Positions 41,497-49,296 of a stretch of 64,000 nt of DNA are shown piece by piece (within the stretch, counting starts at the first letter, position 1; each line of letters opens with the position of its first letter). Both the position numbers and the translations under genes were made by a program. The stretch is from Chitinispirillum alkaliphilum. GTDB taxonomy: Bacteria; Fibrobacterota; Chitinivibrionia; Chitinivibrionales; Chitinispirillaceae. The stretch spans positions 62,001-126,000 of the forward strand of contig LDWW01000009.1 of NCBI GenBank assembly GCA_001045525.1, given 5' to 3'. Under the pieces are notes generated by a model. The model worked only from the letters and a program-made list of their open reading frames with translations. It made no database searches and was not told where the DNA came from.

Positions 41497-43307
41497 TTAT
41501 GTAAGACTCCGATTCGCTTGATCTTTCTTAGATAGAACTGTTTTTTTGTCCTGGTTCGCGGGACTTCCGCCTCCACTACAGGCTCGATCCCCTTCCTAAG
41601 GGTAAGGGGGACTATAGTGTAGATATTTTCCTTTATGTATGGGCTTCCCTCATAGTCAACTGTTATTCTTTGACCTGTAAGAATCGCAAAATCGATCACA
41701 TGAGATATTTCGTTTAGGTCCAGGGATTTGAGGTCTGCTCCGTATTTGGTCCCCTTCATTGGTGCTGAGATCTCTTCACCTTTTTCGGCAAACTCGGTTA
41801 ACGGTGTCCAGTTCGCCTCACCTGAAGGGGTTTGTTCTGGTTTTGTTTCTTTGCATTGAAAAAATTCATTTTCTGCCGAAGGCATTCTGGGATCAAAACC
41901 CAAGCCGGAAAGTATCTCCCGCACCTTGTGTTCGTGTTTGGGGTGAATCCTGAATACCGCATGTGCCAGAACTGGTTCAAGATACTCCCGAAGCTGCTCC
42001 AGGGAGGTAAGCTGAGAAGTGATCCTTTCGTCTGATGACACCAGAAAGCTGTCTGAACTCAGGTAAAGACGGGAAAACTCTCTGATCCACTCCCTGACTG
42101 TGGTTGTTACATTATGAGGAGCTCCGGTCTGAGAAAACCAGCTCATGATTGCTTCTGAATCTATCCCTTCGCTCAGGGCATTTAAAATGGTTTCCCGGTC
42201 TACGGAACCTCTGTATACTTTGTCAAAAGAAAGGAGCCTGCAGATTTGGATATACCCGAAAAGATCTAAAGGTGATGCTTCCTGGGGGAGGATGGTTGAG
42301 AAATCCGGCATCACCGTTATCATGCGCTGAATATCTGCAGGGTCGGGGAAATTTTCTATGTGATATGCCGAGGCAAACTGGATATCCCCATTATGCTTTC
42401 TTATACTGAGCAGACCAAGTGTTTCAAAAGCCTTCAGTCCGTGGATAAACCCCTTCCTGTCTGACTCCGGGATAAACGATGTAGATAACCAGTGGTTCTC
42501 TGAAATTTCCAACACCTCTCGGAGGAGATCGAGTTTAAATGCCCCCGAAAACAAAAGTGCGTATTCCTTCAGGTCTTCAAGCTGCTCATCAGTCTGTTTT
42601 CTGAGCCACTCTTTAAGGCAGGTCTGATTGATCAGGTATTGCGATTCGGTTTCAGTCAGAAAATTTTGGCTCAGGCAAAAGCTTGTGAGAAAACCTGAGG
42701 AATGCGGATCCTGTGCACCGCTTCGGCCCGAAATTGTGTTGTCGTGAGTTAGTTTTTTGAGCTGATTCAGGGCTTTTCTGGCCAATCCGCCGGTTTTGCT
42801 TTTAGTCAGCTGCTTTTGAAAGGCAAGTCCGCATGTAATGACCGTATCATTCACAGGACGCCAGACTGGGATCGTTTCAGGGTGAAGGTTTTTTTGCTCT
42901 TTACAGGAGTTGTAAACTGTGCTGGCTAAAAGGGCTCTGAGGCTCTTTTCAAACTGATCAAAGCCAAAGTAGCGAACCGCCCCCGATTCGTCCTTTGCGG
43001 TGAAAACCAAAAAAGATTTGACCAGTGGGCTTTCGATGCTTTCAACCGATTCGGCATAAAGCCCCCGCCCCCCTGAAAGATATATCGATGCACATTTGAG
43101 CTGAAGGGAACTGTCGAGTTCCATAAATCTCTCTTTAAGAGAGCTGGGTGAAGCGAATTTACGGGAGGCCTCCTCGATCATCGCAGAGGAAAGCACCCGA
43201 CGTGACTCATCCGATTTTCTGAAAAAATGCTTCAAAACCCATTTAGGAGGAAGCATTTTCAGATATTCGGTGAAATGCAAAGCGCAGGGTGTTTCTACCC
43301 TCTTCAT
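41493..43307 (-). CDS. Helicase-associated (XPB/Ssl2 N-terminal-like) plus WYL-like protein without a helicase motor
   Basis: 604 residues. No Walker A/B motif or other helicase motor motifs are visible. The central part, around residues 325-420, has the pattern of the Helicase_C_3 (XPB/Ssl2 N-terminal-like) domain: VMPDFSTILPQEASPLDLFG, then SFDKVYRGSVDRETILNALSEG. The C-terminal 70 residues resemble a WYL module: HVIDFAILTGQRITVDYEGS, IVPLTLRKGIEPVVEAEVP and TKKQFYLRKIKRIGVL. Similar stand-alone proteins occur in Actinomycetota as helicase-associated domain proteins. WYL domains sense nucleic acids or nucleotides. It is the first gene of the operon, ATGA-coupled to dnaE, so a DNA maintenance or damage-response role is plausible but unproven. 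Confidence 0.7.
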   Translation of the reverse strand: MKRVETPCALHFTEYLKMLPPKWVLKHFFRKSDESRRVLSSAMIEEASRKFASPSSLKERFMELDSSLQLKCASIYLSGGRGLYAESVESIESPLVKSFLVFTAKDESGAVRYFGFDQFEKSLRALLASTVYNSCKEQKNLHPETIPVWRPVNDTVITCGLAFQKQLTKSKTGGLARKALNQLKKLTHDNTISGRSGAQDPHSSGFLTSFCLSQNFLTETESQYLINQTCLKEWLRKQTDEQLEDLKEYALLFSGAFKLDLLREVLEISENHWLSTSFIPESDRKGFIHGLKAFETLGLLSIRKHNGDIQFASAYHIENFPDPADIQRMITVMPDFSTILPQEASPLDLFGYIQICRLLSFDKVYRGSVDRETILNALSEGIDSEAIMSWFSQTGAPHNVTTTVREWIREFSRLYLSSDSFLVSSDERITSQLTSLEQLREYLEPVLAHAVFRIHPKHEHKVREILSGLGFDPRMPSAENEFFQCKETKPEQTPSGEANWTPLTEFAEKGEEISAPMKGTKYGADLKSLDLNEISHVIDFAILTGQRITVDYEGSPYIKENIYTIVPLTLRKGIEPVVEAEVPRTRTKKQFYLRKIKRIGVLHK

Positions 43308-43430
43308 ATCTCCAGTGCCTTGTTGTGGGTTTGGGTACTTTGTTTGTGATCAGGAATTTAAATCCACCAAATTAGCAGTCATTAAATATATATAGCGGGG
43401 AAGCTGTTTTGTAAGAAGGAGATTAGTCAA

Positions 43431-43553
43431 ATGGGTGAATTACTCAGGGGTGTCGATAAACACACCACAACCGGTAAATCTCTTTGCACACAGGATAGTC
43501 AAAAATGTATGTTACTACTTCTTATGAAACATTTAAAAAGGGAGTATGCATGA
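43431..43553 (+). CDS. 40-codon ORF translationally coupled to the Trm112-like gene
   Basis: Starts at ATG 43431 with AAGGAG nine bases upstream, a better ribosome site than most genes here. The product starts MGELLRGVDKHTTTGKS and ends LLMKHLKREYA, with a Cys pair (residues 19 and 26) and a short Leu-rich run. Its TGA overlaps the ATG of the next gene (ATGA), which suggests either a leader peptide that couples translation or a small protein. I do not recognise the sequence. The coincidence of ribosome site, frame and overlap is the whole of the evidence. Confidence 0.5.
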   Translation: MGELLRGVDKHTTTGKSLCTQDSQKCMLLLLMKHLKREYA

Positions 43554-43810
43554 TTGATAAAGAATTGCTTGATATCCTTTGTTGCCCCGAAACAAAACAG
43601 GATCTTACTTTGATTGAAGGCGAAAAGGTAGCAGAAATCAACAGCAGGATAAAAGAAGGTAAGGTAAAGAACCGGGCAGGGGAAACTGTGAAGGAAAAAA
43701 TCGATTCAGCTCTGCTCAGAGAAGATAAAAAAGTTCTTTACCCTGTGCGGGAAGATATTCCGATCATGTTGATCGACGAGGCGATTCCCTGCGATCAGTT
43801 TGCCTTTTAA
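43550..43810 (+). CDS. Trm112/YcaR-family small zinc-ribbon-like protein
   Basis: 86 residues from ATG 43550 (AAAAGGGAG about 8 bases upstream). It begins MIDKELLDILCCPETKQDLT, the standard Trm112 opening with C-C-P, and ends YPVREDIPIMLIDEAIP, the usual closing strand. The eukaryotic/archaeal Trm112 is an activator of several methyltransferases; bacterial relatives (YcaR) are small, of less certain role, and often near lpxK/kdsB. A middle insertion of charged residues (about 24-60) is somewhat longer than in YcaR. Only one Cys pair is visible rather than the four Cys of zinc-binding forms. The 3' end overlaps the convergent gene by 47 bases. Confidence 0.85.
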   Translation: MIDKELLDILCCPETKQDLTLIEGEKVAEINSRIKEGKVKNRAGETVKEKIDSALLREDKKVLYPVREDIPIMLIDEAIPCDQFAF

Positions 43811-44384
43811 CCCACCGTCTCACAAATATATACACAACCAGGAGAATGGCGATCAGAACCGCCTGAATCATCATCATGGGGGTGAAAATCGCCGTGCCAT
43901 TCTCCTGAATCTGACCCCTCAAGATCAGGCTTTGAAGAGAATCGCCACATGCGCTGAATCCATCAATTACCATCTCGTATTTGCCATCTGAATCGGTTTC
44001 GAGCATCTCCCATGGTATCACCCATTCGAAATTTATTGCTCCGACCTCTTCATAAAGCTGATCGTTTATGGCAAAGTTATCATATCTTTTTGCCGGAGGA
44101 ATTTGTACTATAAGCGAGAGGTTTTCATTCAGTGATGAAAAACTGAATATCCACTCAGGGCAGACATTTTTGTTTTGAGTTGAAAAATACCCGGCCGGTC
44201 CTTCAGGGGTGTTTATCGCATCCCACACCCATTCATCCTGCCACTCTCTGGCTTCTGCGCTGTTCCACTCCAGCAAAAAACCATCGGGGCTGATTGGTCT
44301 GCCATGCTGCTCGATAAAAATAGTGTTATCGGAATAAGCTGAAAAGGCTAAAAACGCCAAAATGCAGAAAAATGTCGGCTTCAT
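43764..44384 (-). CDS. Exported single-pass membrane protein of unknown function
   Basis: 206 residues. Signal peptide about 1-18 (FFCILAFLAFSAYS). The middle is Trp-rich and acidic (LEWNSAEAREWQDEWVWDA near residue 37), with FEWVIPWEMLETDSDGKYEM further on. Near the C-terminus is one hydrophobic helix (MMIQAVLIAILLVVYIFV, about 170-187) followed by a basic tail (RRWVKRQTDRRESPRR). The layout is that of a periplasmic domain held by a C-terminal inner-membrane anchor. The W-x-x-A-E-A and I-P-W-E elements recall carbohydrate-binding family-9-like domains, in which such strands are common, but that is only a suggestion. Last of three minus-strand envelope genes. Confidence 0.75.
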   Translation of the reverse strand: MKPTFFCILAFLAFSAYSDNTIFIEQHGRPISPDGFLLEWNSAEAREWQDEWVWDAINTPEGPAGYFSTQNKNVCPEWIFSFSSLNENLSLIVQIPPAKRYDNFAINDQLYEEVGAINFEWVIPWEMLETDSDGKYEMVIDGFSACGDSLQSLILRGQIQENGTAIFTPMMMIQAVLIAILLVVYIFVRRWVKRQTDRRESPRRST

Positions 44385-44400
44385 AGATCTCCCTTCACCC

Positions 44401-45162
44401 CTATTTTACACACCTGAATCCCACACTCACCTCCGCAAACCCCGGTGAAAACCAGTTGCGGTTGGTGGTGCGAAGCTCTGAAGGTCCGCTGTACCATCCG
44501 CCGCCCCGTATCGTTCTGTACTGACCTGCCCCCGGCCCCCTGGGGTTGGAATCGGAGTAGTGGGCGTAAGCTGTTTTTTCGTAGAAATCGGAGGTCCACT
44601 CCCACACATTGCCTGTCATATCGTATAAACCCCACCTGTTAGGTGTGCATGATCCCACCGGGCGGGGGCCGTTACTGTTTTGGTCTGTGCATCTGTCGGG
44701 AAAATCGTCTCCCCATGAATATCGGTTATCTGTACCGGCTCTGGCGGCGTATTCCCATTGAGCTTCACTGGGCAGTCGCATACCCGCAAACCGGCAAAAG
44801 TCCCTTGCCTGAAACCATGTAACACAGATTATCGGGAATTGCTCATTTCTGTACTGCAGTGGAACTATTACACTTTTAAAACCATTGCCAGTCCACTGAA
44901 AACACTTGCCGTCATCGTAGTGAGCAGGGGTGCATCTGCCAGCCTGAACACACTCGTTGTACATCCCCCAGGTTACCTCTTTGGCATGCATTGAAAACGG
45001 GCTTATGTGCAATTCCCTGACAGGACGCTCATCTTCAGCCCCCTCGGTGCTGCCCATTTTAAAGCTTCCTCCAGGGATGGGGACAACTTCCGATACTGAA
45101 ATAGTGTACAGTAAAACAAGCAAAAAACATGCTAATCCGAAAATTTCAATTTGTGATCTCAT
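44401..45162 (-). CDS. Exported FGE/SUMF1-like (sulfatase-modifying factor fold) protein
   Basis: 253 residues. An N-terminal hydrophobic segment (about 8-25) serves as signal or anchor, followed directly by a complete FGE-type domain: VVPIPGGSFKMGSTEGAEDE, EVTWGMYNECVQAGRC, VTWFQARDFCRFAGMRLPSEAQWEYAARAG (read as two halves), GLYDMTGNVWEWTSDF, YRTIRGGGWYSGPSE and a terminal VGFRCVK. This is the canonical order, including the RGG(S/G)W element that the lipoprotein at 24463 lacks. Most bacterial members are not sulfatase activators and have adapted to ligand binding or other oxidations. Export to the periplasm argues against acting on nascent cytosolic sulfatases. It starts one base after the stop of the PEGA gene. 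Confidence 0.88.
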   Translation of the reverse strand: MRSQIEIFGLACFLLVLLYTISVSEVVPIPGGSFKMGSTEGAEDERPVRELHISPFSMHAKEVTWGMYNECVQAGRCTPAHYDDGKCFQWTGNGFKSVIVPLQYRNEQFPIICVTWFQARDFCRFAGMRLPSEAQWEYAARAGTDNRYSWGDDFPDRCTDQNSNGPRPVGSCTPNRWGLYDMTGNVWEWTSDFYEKTAYAHYSDSNPRGPGAGQYRTIRGGGWYSGPSELRTTNRNWFSPGFAEVSVGFRCVK

Positions 45163-45163
45163 A

Positions 45164-45883
45164 TTAGTTCGAAGATTTTTCTATTCCAAAGATAACAACA
45201 CCAAATAAAATAAAGGCCCCTGCTGCTATAGATGAAAAAATATTACGTTTTCTTGCCGGTTTAGTTGGCTCTGAAATCTCTTGTTCCGTTATTTCACTCT
45301 TTTTTACTGCAGACTCCTGTTCCGGGGAGCTCTCCCTAACAGGTTCTAAAGTGATATGCAGCGAATCCCTTTTCCCACCCACCAGCTCTGTTTCTGTTTG
45401 CGCAGGGTGATACCCTTCCAGGATTAAGGTGATTGAATAGTGTCCCGGGCGAATCTGCTCATCCAATGGAGTGGTTCCGATTTGCCTGTCAGCGATTAAT
45501 ATTTCTGCTCCGGCGGGCTCGCTTGTTATCAGAAGTGTTGCAGGTTTCTGAAGTTCAAGGAAGATGTCCCGTTCCCCGTAAGCCTCCGCTCTGACCCTCA
45601 CTCTTCTTCTGAAATGACCAGTTTTGCTTACATCCAGAACATATGTTCCTGTGTCCAGATCTGTTATGGTCACCGGACTTGTGCCATAGTTTGTGCCGTT
45701 TAGGGATATGGTTGCTTCAGAAGGCCGGGTGGTGATATTGAGTGTAACGCTGTTTTCTGTGTTTCTCTGAAATGAGGTATCTGCGGTTAAGCTGTCCGGT
45801 TCATCGGCGTAACTAAAAGACATTACTGCGCCGATAAGGATGAAAGCTGAAATTGATTTTACCAGGGCTTTGCCCAAATCCAT
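45164..45883 (-). CDS. PEGA-domain protein with signal peptide and C-terminal membrane anchor
   Basis: 239 residues. Signal peptide about 1-26. Two PEGA repeats follow: about 48-112 (LNITTRPSEATISLNGTNYG, then GTYVLDVSKTGH) and 113-180 (LLITSEPAGAEILIADRQIG, then GHYSITLILEGYHPAQ). A charged Glu/Lys/Pro-rich linker (about 182-213) leads to one C-terminal membrane helix (IFSSIAAGAFILFGVVIFGI). PEGA repeats are small beta-folds found in surface-layer and envelope proteins. First gene of a three-gene minus-strand set with the FGE-like protein and the unknown anchored protein. A joint envelope function is likely, but the exact role is not known. Confidence 0.85.
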   Translation of the reverse strand: MDLGKALVKSISAFILIGAVMSFSYADEPDSLTADTSFQRNTENSVTLNITTRPSEATISLNGTNYGTSPVTITDLDTGTYVLDVSKTGHFRRRVRVRAEAYGERDIFLELQKPATLLITSEPAGAEILIADRQIGTTPLDEQIRPGHYSITLILEGYHPAQTETELVGGKRDSLHITLEPVRESSPEQESAVKKSEITEQEISEPTKPARKRNIFSSIAAGAFILFGVVIFGIEKSSN

Positions 45884-45945
45884 TTAAATGCTCCGTTTTT
45901 TATACAGTTTTTGTTTGCTCTTATGCAAAGGGAACCTGCATAGAA

Positions 45946-45966
45946 GTATATTTCATTAAAATATAC
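45946..45966. promoter_or_regulatory. Inverted repeat in the PEGA/ndk divergent region
   Basis: GTATATTT (45946-45953) and AAATATAC (45959-45966) are perfect complements around a 5-base centre. It lies 63 bp upstream of the PEGA gene start (minus strand) and 103 bp upstream of ndk (+ strand). An operator for the divergent genes is possible. The arm GTATATT is shared with the dyad at 2636-2653, though in a different orientation. Confidence 0.4.
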
Positions 45967-46018
45967 AACGGGTTTGTCTCATTTCCATCATACAGAGTAG
46001 TTTTCTGTTACTACGGTC

Positions 46019-46045
46019 TTGTGCACAAATCTGCATGGTTATAAT
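46019..46045 (+). promoter_or_regulatory. Candidate sigma-70 promoter of ndk
   Basis: Perfect -10 TATAAT at 46040-46045, with TTGTGC (46019-46024) 15 bases upstream as a weak, short-spaced -35. A transcript beginning near 46052 would have a very short leader with AAAGGAG before the ATG at 46069. Confidence 0.45.
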
Positions 46046-46068
46046 TCAGCTGCTGAAAGGAGATGCTC

Positions 46069-46491
46069 ATGAGTGTGCAGGAAAGAACTCTTGCCATAAT
46101 TAAGCCGGATGCTGTTGGTAACAAAGTCGCAGGGGAGATAATTTCTATTGTCGAAAAGAGTGGACTTGAAATCAAAGCCATGAAAATGGTTCATCTGAAT
46201 TCTCTTACAGCCGGGGAGTTTTACGACGTGCACAGGGGGAAGCCTTTCTATGACAGTCTGCTTACTTTCATGTCCAGCGGACCATCTGTAGCTATGGTGC
46301 TTCAGGGTGAAAACGCCATTTCAAGATGGAGGGAGCTTATGGGAGCAACAGATCCTCAAAAAGCTGAGCCTAACACTATAAGAAACAAATATGGTAGTGT
46401 GGTTCAGAAAAACGCCTGCCATGGTTCGGATTCTCCAGAAAATGCACTGAAAGAGGTATCCTTCTTTTTTCCGTCTGTGGAGCTTTTGTAA
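46069..46491 (+). CDS. ndk: Nucleoside diphosphate kinase
   Basis: 140 residues from the second ATG (46069); the first, 46063, is only one base from the AAAGGAG ribosome site. The sequence begins VQERTLAIIKPDAVGNKVAGEI and ends with the active-site region IRNKYGSVVQKNACHGSDSPENA, in which His of N-A-C-H-G-S-D is the phosphorylated residue. It equilibrates NTP and NDP pools in the cytosol. Normal length. The next gene, lptD, is 52 bases downstream. Confidence 0.97.
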   Translation: MSVQERTLAIIKPDAVGNKVAGEIISIVEKSGLEIKAMKMVHLNSLTAGEFYDVHRGKPFYDSLLTFMSSGPSVAMVLQGENAISRWRELMGATDPQKAEPNTIRNKYGSVVQKNACHGSDSPENALKEVSFFFPSVELL

Positions 46492-46543
46492 TAATTGAAA
46501 GGTTTGCCTGGGTAACTGTCATCAAAAGAATTTTAAAATCGAA

Positions 46544-49054
46544 ATGCTGAAACTCCCTGCTTATAATATATGTAGCTTGTTTTCGAGGTGCTTTGCACTC
46601 TTCGTTCCGGTTATGCTGTTCATCATTTTTGTAGGCACCACCGTCTATCCTGATAGCGGTGATGTCGTCGTTTCCGTTCAAAAAAGTGAACCGGGAATAA
46701 CCGATAGTGTGAGCTATCAGTCTGATTATATCGAATATGATGCAGTGAAGAGGGAATTCTACCTTATTGGCAGGGCTGTGGTCAGGTATCAGAATGTGAC
46801 ACTGCTGGCAGATACAATAATATACACAACCGAAACCGATCAGTTCAGGGCAACGGGTAATCCTCATTTAATTGAGGGAAATGACACTACTTCCGGCGAA
46901 TCCATGGTTTACAATATAAGGACAAGGCGGGGGAGAGTGCAGTATGCAACCGCCCGTTTTGATGATGCGTGGTTTAGTGGAAACCAGGTCATAAAAAGTG
47001 AGAAAGATGAGCTTTTCGTGGATGAGGGCGATTATACTTCGTGTGAGTATGTAGAAAATCCCCACTATTTTTTCTATGGAAAAAACATAAAAATCGTTCC
47101 TGACGACAAAATTATCAGCCGCCCGGTGGTGTTTAATATCGGTGATGCTCCGGTGGCCGTTCTTCCCTACTTCATTTTCCCCCTGGACAGAAGCAGAAGG
47201 AGCGGGTGGCTCACGCCTGTATGGGGTGGAAGTCCTGGGAGGGGGGGCTATGTTGATAACGTGGGATACTATTTTGTACCCAATGACTATGTCGATTTTT
47301 TGTTGAGCTCAAAAATTCAGGAATTTAACTATTTCGTGCTCAATGCTGAGAGCCAGTACGCACTGAGGTATGTTCTTGATGGGAAAATATCTGCCCGATA
47401 TGTTCTTGATGAAGATATTTTAAGCCGCAGTCGGATGTGGTCAGTTGATTACAGGCATAATCAAATGCTTACTCCCGATGGTAGAACCCGTTTAAGCGGA
47501 AGGGGCAGCATCGTTTCGCAGCGTAATTTCTACCAGAGATTCAGTGAAGACTCCGATGAGTTACAGGAGCAGAACCTTACCGCTAATATGACTCTGAATC
47601 ACCGTTTCAGTGCTATAAATGCAAGCGCTCTTCTCAGATGGAACAGAACACATAACCTTGTCACTGATCAGATCAGGGAAGATATCCCTTCCCTTGAATT
47701 CAGACTTCCCAACCGCCCGCTCTTCTCTGCCACAGCGGGGCAAGACCCTTCCTGGTACAACAAAATCTACTACTCCTATAATACGAGGGCAAATGTGCGA
47801 AGAAATGCATACGGTAACGATTCCCTTCCGGGATTTGTTAGACCGGGTATGGTGCATGATTTCAACATGTCCGCCCCACAGACTCTTTTCCGGTATATAA
47901 CCCTGAACCCAACATTTTCAACCAGTCTTTCATCATTTTACGGGGCCATAGATACAACTGTAAGGGATACCAATTGGGTTAGCCGTACTGTTGAATATGA
48001 AATCTCTGATATTTCTGGGGATGAGAGATATCCTGATTATGAGCTGGTTAACATCTCCCCGAACATATTTATTAATGAATATGGGGATATGGATACCACC
48101 TATATTGTAACCAAAGTAAGTCAGCCAGAGGCGCATCTGGTGCGCGATACTCTTGATCAGTTTGTTACAACCGGGGCCTGGCAGGCTGGTGTAAACGCAT
48201 CGACCAACCTCTATGGTACATTCGCCTTTCGTCTTTTCAATATGACCGGTCTTCGTCACACGCTGACCCCAAGTATCGGGTATCAGTATCTGCCGGAGCA
48301 CAATCTCGACAAGCAGTTCTTTGATATAGGAATTCCCTACACACGCCCAAGGGAACGCCAGCAACTCCTGACCCTGAATATAGCCAATCAGTTTCAGGGA
48401 AGGCGTCAGGTGGCTTCGGGTGATAAAGGAAAGACCCGGGAGGAGAAATTCCAGCTGCTCTCTGTGGGGATGAGTACCGCCTATGATTTTGAGGCTGATA
48501 ACAGACGATGGAGAGACCTGAATCTCAACGCATCAACCTCTCACCGCAACGTAAACGTACGGTTCAATTCCGCTTTCTGGTTGTATGATCAGAATGATCT
48601 GCTATCGGCCCCCATAATGAAAAATTACCGGTTGAATATCTCCACCGGGAGTTTCAGGGTCAGAGGTACACTCTGGGATGGGGATCTGCTCTCTTTTGAC
48701 TCTCACCAGGAATCTCAGTCACCACAAGCTGCTCAGGAATGGAGCCTAAGCATAAATCCCTCCTTTACCTATTCTGCTTCCCGCACCGCGCCGGGAGAAC
48801 CCTTTGTCCCCTCAAAACAGTATACCCTAAGTGCCTCTGCAGGGTTGAACTTCACCAATAGCTGGTCTCTGAACTGGAACGGGGCGTATAATTTTATAAC
48901 GGATCAGTTTGTCAGGAACAGTTTTGTGCTCAGGGCTGATCTGGAGTGTTGGGAGATGCAGTTTACCTGGCGTCCTGAAAGACTCAACCCCGGATATCAT
49001 TTCAGGATAAACATAAAGAAAATACCCGATATTAAGTGGGAGCAACGAGGGTAG
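46544..49054 (+). CDS. lptD: LPS-assembly outer-membrane protein LptD
   Basis: 836 residues. A long hydrophobic signal (about 14-36) precedes an OstA/LptA-like beta-jellyroll (DYIEYDAVKREFYLIGRAVV to GNPHLIEGNDTT), which forms the periplasmic slide for LPS. The conserved transition DEGDYTSCEYVENPHYFFYG and LPYFIFPLDRSRRSGWLTPVWG, read in two parts, is typical of LptD. Around 550 residues of beta-barrel strands follow, rich in alternating aromatic residues, to the C-terminal end. LptD inserts LPS in the outer leaflet with LptE. Only a few Cys residues are seen (one in YTSCEY, one near the C-terminus), so the four-Cys disulfide pattern of E. coli LptD is absent. Confidence 0.93.
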   Translation: MLKLPAYNICSLFSRCFALFVPVMLFIIFVGTTVYPDSGDVVVSVQKSEPGITDSVSYQSDYIEYDAVKREFYLIGRAVVRYQNVTLLADTIIYTTETDQFRATGNPHLIEGNDTTSGESMVYNIRTRRGRVQYATARFDDAWFSGNQVIKSEKDELFVDEGDYTSCEYVENPHYFFYGKNIKIVPDDKIISRPVVFNIGDAPVAVLPYFIFPLDRSRRSGWLTPVWGGSPGRGGYVDNVGYYFVPNDYVDFLLSSKIQEFNYFVLNAESQYALRYVLDGKISARYVLDEDILSRSRMWSVDYRHNQMLTPDGRTRLSGRGSIVSQRNFYQRFSEDSDELQEQNLTANMTLNHRFSAINASALLRWNRTHNLVTDQIREDIPSLEFRLPNRPLFSATAGQDPSWYNKIYYSYNTRANVRRNAYGNDSLPGFVRPGMVHDFNMSAPQTLFRYITLNPTFSTSLSSFYGAIDTTVRDTNWVSRTVEYEISDISGDERYPDYELVNISPNIFINEYGDMDTTYIVTKVSQPEAHLVRDTLDQFVTTGAWQAGVNASTNLYGTFAFRLFNMTGLRHTLTPSIGYQYLPEHNLDKQFFDIGIPYTRPRERQQLLTLNIANQFQGRRQVASGDKGKTREEKFQLLSVGMSTAYDFEADNRRWRDLNLNASTSHRNVNVRFNSAFWLYDQNDLLSAPIMKNYRLNISTGSFRVRGTLWDGDLLSFDSHQESQSPQAAQEWSLSINPSFTYSASRTAPGEPFVPSKQYTLSASAGLNFTNSWSLNWNGAYNFITDQFVRNSFVLRADLECWEMQFTWRPERLNPGYHFRINIKKIPDIKWEQRG

Positions 49055-49236
49055 GAAGGCTAAAAGGATTGAAACGGCCTATTACGCCTCGGTTTTGAGC
49101 ATTATTTTCCCCCTGCAGGGTAATTATAACACAAAGAAACTTTTTTTTCTGCATCTTGTGTGAATTTTTCTTATATTACCAATATGTTTGAGTAATTGTA
49201 CATAAACATGAAGTAACAGTAATCACGGGGAATTGT

Positions 49237-49256
49237 TTAAAAGAGACTTCTTTTAA
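49237..49256. promoter_or_regulatory. Short inverted repeat upstream of the first deacetylase gene
   Basis: TTAAAAG (49237-49243) and CTTTTAA (49250-49256) flank a six-base centre, 40 bases before the ATG at 49297. The ribosome site AGGAGGGGG lies between the repeat and the start. Within the 242-bp gap after lptD this is the only symmetric element I see; no convincing -35/-10 pair was found. Confidence 0.35.
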
Positions 49257-49296
49257 GCGTTTAATCATTTAAGCTCCAATTAGGAGGGGGTGCCTT

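Noticed and set aside
49141-49200. Promoter-like TATATT in the gap before the first deacetylase gene
   Set aside because: No -35 box within 15-19 bases matches more than two or three positions, so it is not listed as a promoter.
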